A program made the translations under genes and the position numbers. A DNA stretch of 64,000 nt from Eonycteris spelaea. Lineage: Eukaryota; Chordata; Mammalia; Chiroptera; Pteropodidae. The notes under the pieces are model-generated. The model saw only the letters and a program-made list of their open reading frames with translations. It was not told where the DNA came from and ran no database searches. Position 1 is the stretch's first letter. Every line of letters starts with the position of its first letter. Below, one piece after another: positions 10,660-19,605 of the stretch. The stretch spans positions 5,053,001 to 5,117,000 of the forward strand of contig PUFA01000062.1 of NCBI GenBank assembly GCA_003508835.1, written 5' to 3'.

Positions 10660-12085
10660 TATACATATTATATATATACTTATTACCAAGTTTTCCTGTT
10701 TTTCTCTAATATCTAAGTTTTTTCTCCCTTTCGTATCAATCTTATTTTCTAATCTTTTATTTATTTTTATTGATTGTATTTTAACCGTTCTGAGTATGCC
10801 ACCCTTGGAGTCATAAACTAGGATAATCAATACCTGATAAGTACTGAATACAATGAAAGGATTACAGTAAATACTGTGAAAGCAGTTATTTTTACGACTC
10901 TATAGTATATGCAGTGAATGAATGATATGGCAGGCTCTGGTTATATTGCTTCTGTCTTTTCCTTTCTGTTTTTCTTTCGTTGTTGTTTTGAAACCAGCAT
11001 TGCTTTAATGGGATTAAATGGAGAAAGATGCCAGAGATAGCTTTTAAAAATAGAAGTAGATAGAAGTTCTCTGCCTGCAAAGATTGTTTATATGAATGTA
11101 AATACTTAGCTGCATAAACATGAATATATTTCTCATATTTGAGTTAACACTTTTGGTAATCCTAACTGCTGCTTTTGACGAGGTATCCAAAACTCTTGGG
11201 AGGACTGTGCTTTGGCAGTTTGACGTGACATTCCTATTGCATCAGAGCTAGGGTAATGCCTTATATAATTGAAATTAATCAACATAATCTTTGGGTTTTC
11301 TCTGTTAAATCAAAATAAAGATATAGAAAAAGAAAATACCATTAGTCTCAATGACAGAATTGTAGTTTCTGCCTACAGACTTTTTCTTTTAGTTACTATG
11401 GCAACAAAGCCCCATTTTTCTAGTAATTAAGAAGTATCAACAGTATTTGGAAGAAACAGATGATAGTTCGCCGCAAGAGACGTTTTAAATGAAAATTGAT
11501 TTTTTTGAAATTGGAAAGTTATATCTTAAAAACAGGATTTAATATCTAAGCAGCTTGATCTAATACACAGAAACATAAGGAACTGATGTATTTCAAAGTG
11601 ATTTGTAAATTTTAAAGTCATATGAAGATATAGTTGGTTGTAACAAAATTTTCATAACAATGAATTCACAAATGTCACAAAAAATAAAGATAAAAGTGTA
11701 AACGGAATTCCAAATTGTTAGACCATAACCAATTTGGCTGGAAAGCTCAGAGAAGATGTTTTAAAAAGGGTGGTAATTAGATTGGATTTTAAATGATTGT
11801 ATTTAAGGAGTTGATAATTTGAGAATGGGGGATCCTTCAGATAGAAGAAATAGCAAGAACACATGCTCGAAGTTTACTTTAGAAGCAGTGACCCAATCAG
11901 TTATTTTTGCATTCTAGCATAGCAGTTAAAGCAGAACTCTAGCCCACTAACATGCATTCAGATTTTGGTGTCATTACTATTATTATTTTCTCCATTGTTA
12001 ATAACATTTATAGTGGGGTGTTATACAGTATTTTTCTGAAAAGGTAATAAAACCAATAATTTCATTATAAATTTATTATTAATAT
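10660..12085. other. AT-rich DNA, nothing recognised
   Basis: No exon-like frame, repeat consensus or compositional shift is evident. Confidence 0.5.
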
Positions 12086-12094
12086 AATAAAATG

Positions 12095-12305
12095 ATAGTA
12101 CTAATAATATTTATTAAGCACTTATTGAACAGTGCAGCCACTGTTTCAAGTGTTTTATATACATTTATTTTATTCTCAACATAATTATGAGGTAAGTGCT
12201 ATTATTTATTCCTATTTTACACATGATAAACTGAGGCATTGAGAGTCTAACTTGCCTCAGGGCAGACACTCATAAGTTTAAGTAGGGCCATATTGTGGAG
12301 TCGTT
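12095..12305 (-). mobile_element. MIR SINE
   Basis: 'atttattaagcacttattgaacagtgcagccactgtttcaagtgttttatatacatttattttattctcaacataattatgaggtaagtgctattatttattcctattttacacatgataaactgaggcattgagagtctaacttgcctcagggc' is a near-complete reverse MIR. Confidence 0.85.
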
Positions 12306-12337
12306 TATTTATTGATTATTTTTTTCAACTCTTTTAA

Positions 12338-12402
12338 AAAAATTTATTTTTTCCAGTTTCGAGATATAATTGACATAAGTGTAAGGTGTACAGCATCATG
12401 GG
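12338..12402 (-). mobile_element. L1 3'-terminal scrap
   Basis: 'aaaaaaatttattttttccagtttcgagatataattgacataagtgtaaggtgtacagcatcatg' matches the last 65 or so bases of an L1 3' UTR plus tail, severely 5'-truncated. Confidence 0.6.
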
Positions 12403-12414
12403 GAGCAGTTAAGG

Positions 12415-12586
12415 ATAAGAAAGCATACGGATAATGGAAAAGACTATGGGGCGACTGTTGTGTGGTTCCTGGAAAACGTTTTGATTTCTTCGCAGAAGAG
12501 TGATATGGTCAGACAGTGTTTTAAGGCGATTAAGCTAGAAAGAATGAAGGACACAGACTAGAAGCTGTGAGACCAAGCTACTGCAG
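12415..12586 (-). mobile_element. L2 LINE fragment
   Basis: 'agagtgatatggtcagacagtgttttaaggcgattaagctagaaag...gaagctgtgagaccaagctactgcag' follows the reverse complement of the L2 segment 'ctgcaatagcctcctaactggtctccctgc...aaacgcaaatctgatcatgtcactcc'. The match ends at the polypyrimidine tract. Confidence 0.55.
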
Positions 12587-12707
12587 TTTCTTTTTTCTTG
12601 ACTTTTCTCTTCTCTTCTCGTCTTCTCTTTTTTCTTTTTTTTCCTTTTCTTTCCTTTTCTTTTCTCTTCTCTTCTTTTTTATTTTCTTTTTCTTCCTTTC
12701 TTTTTTT
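12587..12707. repeat. Polypyrimidine tract, (TTTTC)/(TCTTC)n
   Basis: About 120 bases are almost pure T and C on the plus strand. On the minus strand this is a GAAA/GAAGA-rich tail directly downstream of an AATAAA-bearing element, so it may be a degenerated A-rich tail. The two long open frames overlapping it on both strands are low-complexity artefacts. Confidence 0.85.
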
Positions 12708-12960
12708 ACAGTAGAAAAGAACAGCTTTATTAGAAGGGAAAGCACACTTTCGGATGTGGAAGAGCCTGAGCAAGAGAAGTGTGGCTCAAAAGGCCTGTAG
12801 TTTTCGACTGTGAGATTATAAGGGCCTGCGGTTGGCTGGGGGCAGGAAGAATGGTAAGGAAGGGCCAGAAAGGAGGATTTAGTTAGGCTCTGTTGCTAAT
12901 TGGTGGGGGAGAAGAAGGTGTCAGTGATGATTTATAGATGTTTTACTTAAGTAAATAGTG
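12708..12960 (-). mobile_element. LTR-like or retroposed element with AATAAA, unassigned
   Basis: On the minus strand this block carries a TATAA-like word (plus-strand 'gattataaggg', 12814-12824). About 90 bases further on comes AATAAA (plus-strand 'tttatt', 12726-12731), and about 20 bases later the sequence runs into the purine-rich tail. TATA to AATAAA at this spacing is typical of an ERV LTR U3/R; a tail directly after it is typical of a processed transcript. I do not recognise the family, and no clear target-site duplication was found. Confidence 0.45.
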
Positions 12961-13029
12961 ATATCATTAAAAGGTAGTTTGTCCTCATATATAACCAACT
13001 CCTGAATGCTTAACATTTCAATCTTTTTT

Positions 13030-13170
13030 ATGTTGGTGACTATTTTTAAGTCTTGGCTGTCCTCTTACCTCATTCCTCTTTCAGAGTTCTTTCCTATAGT
13101 GCACAGTCTTCAAAGTCTCAGTTCAGAGCTCATTTTCTTGTACATGCCCTCTTCGTTATAGAGGGTGTAT
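13030..13170 (+). mobile_element. Probable L2 LINE fragment
   Basis: 'cttggctgtcctcttacctcattcctctttcagagttctttcctatagtgcac...caaagtctcagttcagagctcattttcttgtacatgccctctt' has L2 3'-region wording ('aggtctctgctcaaatgtcaccttctcagagaggcc'). It is weak. Confidence 0.4.
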
Positions 13171-13187
13171 GCTTTTCAGTTACCTTT

Positions 13188-13385
13188 AATCTGGAGGCAG
13201 GGTAACCTCATGGAGGGAGAAAGCTGGGCCTGAATCCCAGCTACACATCATTAGCTGAGGAATAACAACGTCTTTGATTTTAGTTTGCTCATTTATGAAT
13301 GGGAATGATACCTACCTGATGGAGTTGTTATGGGTACTAAATGAATCAAGGGAAAGGCTCAAAACACAGTAGTCCCTACCAAGTT
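13188..13385 (+). mobile_element. MIR SINE
   Basis: 'ggaggcagggtaacctcatggagggagaaagctgggcctgaatcccagctacacatcattagctgaggaataac...tttgctcatttatgaatgggaatgatacctacctgatggagttgttatgggtactaaatga' is a clear plus-strand MIR. Confidence 0.8.
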
Positions 13386-14109
13386 TTTTGCTTCTTTTGT
13401 TCCCTTTTTTCCTATTTCCATATTTCCCTTAAGTTCACGTTGCTTCCCTGATAGGGCTCTTCCTACATTAGGAGGGAATAGTCATGATTTTCTTTTGCTT
13501 GCCAGATGTTAAACTGTACATTATCATCTTTCATGGATAAATAGTATAGTGATTGTCTTTCTGTTTTAAACATAGAATGAGTTAATACTCTAAAAATATA
13601 AGCTATGAACTACAAAGAGATGTAATAATAAACTAGTTTTATGTGAAATTACATTTCAGACTGGGTGTGAAAATATATCTTCAAATTGAATCCTTAAGTG
13701 CACTATGAAGACAAGCTGGGGGAACGTGATATATGGAAGATAAAATTTCCTAATCCCTTACATATCTAGAAATTTTATTTGTACAGATGTTATGAAGGAT
13801 AGAATGATTTATCTTTTATGTAGCAATTATAATAGGAATTTCATTTCATTCAACAGATGCTGTTGTAAAGAGAATGTATCTCAGCAAAATACTGACTCAC
13901 ACAGAGTGATAGGAAGCATCTTTTTTGTAGATCAATGAGCCGAGATAGTGTTTGCTATGGGTAACTAGTCAAAGTGGTGCAGTTAGTCAAGTTCTTGTTA
14001 GGGATTTGGAAATGACCCATAGGAGAGTTTTCCCTGATTCAATTAACTTTTGTAGACTCCGGTATTTCAAGGGTAATATAAAATAATAAAATGTTAAAAA
14101 TAATCTGAG

Positions 14110-14215
14110 AATGTAGAGAGGTTTTAAGTATGACCTAGTACAACCACTTTGTTTTGGAAAGGAAGAAACTGAGTCCTAATGATCGAAAGAATCTTGCCCA
14201 AGAGTCCCCATAATG
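14110..14215 (-). mobile_element. MIR SINE, left part, split by a hAT element
   Basis: 'ttttggaaaggaagaaactgagtcctaatgatcgaaagaatcttgcccaagagtcccca' corresponds to reverse MIR 'gaggaaactgaggctcagagaggttaagtaacttgcccaaggtcac'. The match resumes at 14449 after the inserted hAT element. Confidence 0.65.
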
Positions 14216-14440
14216 CAGGAATCCCAACCTACCGGGCTGTAGACCAGTACCAGTTTGTGGCCTGTTGGGAACTGGGCTGCACAGCAGGAGGTGAGCGGCG
14301 GACCAGTGCGTGAAGCTTCATCAGTATTTGTAGCCACTCCCCAGCGCTAGCATCACCGCCTCAGCTCCACCTCAGATCATCAGGCATTAGATTCTCATAG
14401 GAGCACCGGTCCCTGGTGCCAAAAAGGTTGGGGGCCGCCA
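14216..14440. mobile_element. Non-autonomous hAT element, MER1-like
   Basis: The termini are imperfect inverted repeats: CAGGAATCCCAACC at the left and GGTTGGGGGCCGCCA at the right. The interior has recognisable text ('ggcctgttgggaactgggctgcacagcaggaggtgagc', 'cctcagctccacctcagatcatcaggcattagattctcatagga', 'ccggtccctggtgccaaaaagg') that I associate with hAT-Charlie elements of the MER1 group. It is flanked by a plausible 8-bp target-site duplication with two transitions, CCATAATG (14208-14215) against CCATGATA (14441-14448), and is embedded in a MIR. The subfamily is from memory. Confidence 0.8.
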
Positions 14441-14448
14441 CCATGATA

Positions 14449-14512
14449 GTGGCAAACCAGAGATTGAATTTAGGTAATTCCCAGTGTTCTTGCCACTTTG
14501 CCACAAAAACCC
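14449..14512 (-). mobile_element. MIR SINE, right part
   Basis: 'gtggcaaaccagagattgaatttaggtaattcccagtgttcttgccactttgccac' continues reverse MIR ('agtggcagagctgggattcgaacccaggtctgtctgactcc...ccac'). Confidence 0.6.
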
Positions 14513-14995
14513 ATGATCATTTAAACATTATTTCAGTCAAACTGTGGCCTAGAAATGAGGTTTCTGTGAAATCGAAAAAAAAAAAAATAGAACTTGGAAC
14601 TAAATTCTTTAATCATTTCTGATTGCTTTTTCTATTTCATATTTCTTTAACAAAAAATTAAAAAATCTTTAAAATCACACAGGTTCAGTTATATTTAAAA
14701 TATTTACACGGAATTAATGTTTCAGGAGTATGCATCACGTTGGTATACCGTGTACTGACATTCTGCTGGGGGATGTGAACTCCATTTTGAGAAGACACCT
14801 CAAAGGTTGCTTGTGGTCAAGCTAGTAGTTGTGGTTGTACACATTCACCCAAGGTGAATTTGATCTGACAAAAATTAACTATCTATATATTTTTTGAATG
14901 AAAAAAAATCTTACCTTTTAACTGTTGATACAATACCAGAAAGCTACTTTTAAAACAGTATGGTAAACCTTTTGCTTTCCTGTTTATGTTAAATT

Positions 14996-15027
14996 CACAC
15001 ACACACACACACAACACACACACACAC
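14996..15027. repeat. (CA)n microsatellite
   Basis: An interrupted CA dinucleotide run with one AA interruption. Confidence 0.9.
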
Positions 15028-16404
15028 TACTTAAAATGTTCGTATCTGTTTATAGTTTCTTTATGTGGCTATTTTCCAAAAGGCTTCAGGTTCATGTGAG
15101 GGGAGGTGAGGTTAGCATTGATGAACAAATGGGGGAATCTGATAGGCTCTCTTCTAAAGCCTAGTTGTGCCTTTTGGACTATCACTTGAAATCTGTAAAA
15201 TGCTCATTTTACTTAACTGCGATATAAGAGCAAAATGGAATAGAAACTTTGATGTGTCCAAAACTCAAAGCCAATTTTGTTAGAGTATATAACAGATGCA
15301 GTATTCAGTGTGAGGTAATATACATGAAATTGTCATAATGCATCAGTATTTTGAAGTTAGTATTTTAATGAGAGAAGTTCATTTGTCGCTACTTTGATTT
15401 TTTATCAGCTTCTACTTTTCTGGTTTAGAGGAAAACCAGAAAAAGGGTAAAGAGGTTTTTAAAAAGTTTAATACATAAAAATAAAGATTATTTGAGTGAC
15501 TGAGTGAGCAGTGGTTTTGTTTATGAGGGGGTATAGTTGAGGGGGAGGAAAAGGACTGTATGTATGAATTACCCAGGTAGACTTCCCAACCACCAATATT
15601 CACCCTCTCTCATTCTGAGATATGCTGCCTGGGGAGGAACCATGGCTTTGCAAAAGTGAGTTAAAATATATTTGGAAAGCACCCAAACCATGAGGCCTGT
15701 GAGCTTTGCACCAAATTTTCAACTCTGGTCAGTTTATTTTAGCAATGTGGCACTTTTTTGGTTTGATGATTTAAGTTTTATTTTTAAATTAAATTGTAGC
15801 GTACGATGAAGTTACTCTGGAAATATATGCGTTTAAATCTTCCAAGGGTACTATTTATGAGCAAAATAATTTTTCATTATGGCTAAGCTCAGAATTCCTG
15901 AAAAATTGTAGAAATCATATTCTTGTTGTTCCAAATGACAGAGCTCTCCCAGCAAGTAAAATTTCACTAAGAAGAGGTATTTTCCTACCCAAGCAGGATA
16001 CTATTTTTTTGAGTTCAATTGACAGATTTCACCTTATAGAAAAATACAGCATATTCTTTGCCCAGTGACTCCAATTCATCCCTAATGGATGAAATTTGTA
16101 AGCCTTGTATTTGCATTAGTGCTTTTTGAAACTAAGAGAATTCTGTGAAAACACAGTACAGTTACTGGTGCATGATAGAAGCTTAAGAAATGCTAATTTT
16201 CTTTTCTCCCCTTTCTTCCTCCTCAGGAGACCTTGAGAGATGTACAGAATTTATTTTAAGGAATTAACATATTTATTCGTTTGGAAACCCTGTCAAAAAT
16301 TTAGAACAATCCTCTGCTTAATGTGTCTCATTTTCAAGCACATTGATCAAAATGTAGTGACAGGAGTTGATTAAAAGAATTTCATTCCATTTAGCTCAAT
16401 TTAA
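15028..16404. other. AT-rich DNA, nothing recognised
   Basis: No exon-like frame or clear repeat is seen. A faint MIR 3'-end resemblance ('gtgcatgatagaagcttaagaaatgctaat', about 16168) is too weak to annotate. Confidence 0.45.
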
Positions 16405-16560
16405 CTGAATTTTATTTACTGTCTACTACACACACGACACTTGTATAGACATTGTAGAGGACAGAAAGATGAGTATAACATTCTTCCTTTATTCAAGGAA
16501 TTTATAATCCAATATTGGTGAATATGGGTGGGGTATATATTCAATAAAATATATAAATAT
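16405..16560 (-). mobile_element. L2 LINE 3' region
   Basis: 'tttatttactgtctactacacacacgacacttgtatagacattgtagaggacagaaagatgagtataacattcttcctttattcaaggaatttataatccaat' tracks the reverse complement of the L2 3' end (body: 'gctggggatacaaagatgaataagac...ccctgccctcaaggagcttacaatcta'). Confidence 0.6.
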
Positions 16561-17329
16561 ACATATGCACCTGTATACATATAAACATACACACATGTAT
16601 ACATAACACCCTATAGAATCCAGGTCTCCAGACTTCTAACCCATTATGCTGTCTATACCACATGCCTCTGCTACTGGATACAAACTCCTCAAGAAAGAAG
16701 TGGGTTTTAATTCCCAGCTCCCATTTACCTAGTGTAGCCTGTAAGTGCTTCACTATGTCTCCAAAATGTTAGCCCTCTCTCACGAAATTAGAACATTTGA
16801 AGGAAGCATGCATGAATTAGGAAACTATATTAATTATAGATTATTTATAAGTAAGCATAAATCTAAAAATTATTTCAAGTGCATATAACAACCCAATTTC
16901 CATGCCAACAAATGTTTTGTTGATAGAAGAAAATAGAAATTTTACTGGGCTTGCTTTAATAAACATATAAGAATCTAGTGTAATTAATGTTCTAAAATAC
17001 TTAAAAACAGTTCACCTAGAAAGTTTAAATAGGTCATGCATATTTACTTTAGTAATTTTTCTTTTTAATAAACCCTTTCTTTAATAGATGAAAGGTGAAA
17101 TTAAATCTTATCTTGATCAAAGTATAATAGATTCAGTATTATTGGCAATGGAATTATGATTATTGCTGTATTACATATATATAAAACTTTTTTTGTTACT
17201 TTGTCTCTCTCTCTATTTTAAGATTATTTTTTTTTGATGTAGAGAAGGACAGTGTTTTCCCCATAAGTATCTAATCCATACTCAGCCAAGGTGGACATCA
17301 GGTAGTTTATTAATATATTCATTATGCAG

Positions 17330-17480
17330 AGAACTGCATTATCCCCTGAGGAATGTGAAGATGAAGGAGATATTAAGATGACATGACTCTTTGCTTCAAG
17401 TTACTTATAGTCTATTAGGAGATAGTTTGTATAATTACAGAGGGGGATACCATGTTCCATAAAAGAGGTTCAAATAGAGT
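17330..17480 (-). mobile_element. L2 LINE 3' region
   Basis: 'gatgaaggagatattaagatgacatgactctttgcttcaagttacttatagtctattaggagatag' resembles reverse L2 ('agatgaataagacacggtccctgccctcaaggagctcacagtctagtgggggagacag'). Confidence 0.5.
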
Positions 17481-17619
17481 ACCCTGAGAATTTAGGGGAA
17501 AGAGTTGTAACTTTTGTCCAGGAGGCTCGAGGAGCTAGTGTTTGAGTTGCATTTGAGTTAAAGGAATATATAAGATATTTCTGAACAGTTTTTACAATGT
17601 GGATGAATTAAATAAGGTT

Positions 17620-17705
17620 ACACTTAAAAGATCTTGTTCTTTCTACAGTATCTGGCACCTTGTAGGTGTTCAAAAATATATACTGAATAATTGCATGAAC
17701 TACAC
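17620..17705 (+). mobile_element. L2 LINE 3' terminus
   Basis: 'tctacagtatctggcaccttgtaggtgttcaaaaatatatactgaataattgcatgaa' matches the L2 3' end ('cagtgcctggcacatagtaggcgctcaataaatatttgttgaatgaatg'). Confidence 0.6.
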
Positions 17706-17879
17706 AGTTAATTGTATGCCGCTAGCCAACTGTCTTCTTTATATGAAGGCTGTCATAAAAGTAATTGGAAAATATTTTCCCACGTGCCGACTTGAGCAGT
17801 GCCTCTGAATTTATCAAGGGCTTTAACTGCTTATATTCATTGTCTCACGAACATTACCCATCGTGCTTTGTCTCTGAAA

Positions 17880-17985
17880 AATAGTGCAGCTGCTCGGTGG
17901 CTATTTCACCCATCCCTCACTAATCAGCTGTTCACTAGCGAGCTGGATTGACATCTGACAAACAGACAGTTGTCTGTAGGGAATG
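17880..17985. promoter_or_regulatory. Candidate regulatory segment: paired E-boxes and SMAD-like palindrome
   Basis: Between repeats lies a segment with two CAGCTG E-boxes (17887-17892, 17925-17930), a 'TTGACATCTGACA' TALE-homeodomain-like stretch, and a perfect inverted repeat ACAGACA-GT-TGTCTGT (17962-17977) whose arms hold SMAD-type CAGAC/GTCTG words. This is motif-level evidence only; conservation is unknown. Confidence 0.25.
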
Positions 17986-18549
17986 AGAGGAGAAGTGGTC
18001 AGCAGTTGGGAGATGACTAGACTCTGGTTCGGTTTTATTGCATTGCACGGGTGGAGATTGATGGATGCTTATTTTTAAGCCAGTTATGAAGATAAGGAGA
18101 TGTGAATAATTTTTGTGTGGGGCAGCTCTGAAATGCTCTGTTCATGAAGGCAAGCAGAGTGCAGAAGTTAGTACAATGCTACTCTAGATTCATGTGTCTT
18201 CAGTGCTGCTCATTGAATACGTCTAACAACGGCCTGAATAACTGATGAAGATTTCAACCTCCATGTAGGATCGATATATATTCTGGACACAAATGGGAGC
18301 AAAGCAACTTTGCCATAGTTGAAGATATACATGTATGTTAATAGAAATGATGAGAGTCTGAAAAAAGAAAATGTTAATCACCTTTTCACTAATTGTAACT
18401 CTGAACAAGCTAGATGAAGAATAAAAGATTTCGAATTAGCCTGGTTTAGGACTAGAGAAAAATGGTAATTATAATTTAAAAGGTAAATTTATATTGGGCT
18501 GCGTAGAAGGTAAAACATTCTCAGATACTGTCTTGAGTGTTGAACAGTA

Positions 18550-19605
18550 TGGCCTGTTCTCCCTTCTCATTCTTTTCAATTTACTTAGCATTTGACTCTG
18601 TTGACTATTCCTTCTTCTGCAACTTTCCCTTGGCTTCCAGGACAGTTCTCTCTCTTGATTCTCTCCTAGTCCTAGTTACCCTCTCTCCTAGTCCCCTTAT
18701 TTCCTCTGCTCAACCTCATGCTATTTTACTTGGATCTTGTTTCATATCTTTATGCTCTTTCTTGCAGTATCATCTGTTCAGGTGAATCCCATATCTTTTA
18801 ATTCTGATCTTTGGAGCTGCATGCAGCCCCATATTTTTACCTACCTGGGGGGTATCTATGCAGAATGCCCTAGTTTTCTATCACTTTAGCATGCCTGAGA
18901 TGAACTTCATCTGCTAAATCTGCTCCTCTTGCTATGTACCTACTTGTTTGTTACTGACAATATCTCGTAATTCCTTTCTTGTGATTCTCCTATTCATTAG
19001 TTTTAAAGTCCTGCAATTGTACCTAAACATTGTTCCACTTGCCCTAATTCAGGCTCACCGCACCACTTGTAGGCTTCTCTAATAGTTTTTGAGCTGGTTG
19101 TAGTTGCTGTCTATTAATTGACTTCCTTACCTTCATCTTTCTTTACCTGACATTAGGACTCTTCCGTGATCAGACTCCTTCCTCCCTTTTCAGGTTTCTC
19201 TCTCTCTACTTCCTTTCTCCTGTACCATGTACCCTCCCCCACCCCCAATCTGGACATTGTGAATTTCTCATGTATACAAATATCAAACCTTCTCATTTTA
19301 GGACTTTGATTATATTCATCTCCTTCACTTCCATTTTTTAGAGCCCATTTCAAATGCAGGTCTCCCAGTTTAGAAATAATTCGTAAGCATCTGAACCTTT
19401 AGGGCACCTATTCTGTTTCTTTTTAGTGGCAATTGTTACGGTCTGCCTTGCATTCCAGTACTCATTTCTGTGCGTTTTCCATGTAAGTGTCTTGAAGGTC
19501 AGACTCACATGTGGTTTCATTTTTGTATCCCTTACAAATCCCAGAACAGAGACCTCTTCCCAGGTAATTTAACAAGTTTGTAAAATGAATAAATACATGA
19601 ATCAA
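18550..19605 (+). mobile_element. Long L2 LINE with reverse-transcriptase remnant
   Basis: The L2 match starts in the RT domain: 'gcatttgactctgttgactattcc' corresponds to L2 'gcatttgacacagttgatcactcc', and the plus-strand frame (18537-18785) reads LAFDSVDYSFF, the RT motif A neighbourhood with its catalytic Asp. It runs through diverged L2 text to a 3' end near 19605 ('tgtaagtgtcttgaaggtcagac...tttgtatcccttacaaatcccagaacagagac...aaatgaataaatacatga'). Stops and frameshifts show it is dead. It is shorter than the consensus over this span, so there are internal deletions. Confidence 0.7.

Noticed and set aside
12558..12800. Lys/Arg/Glu-rich and Phe/Ser-rich open frames on opposite strands
   Set aside because: Both are read from a simple polypyrimidine tract.
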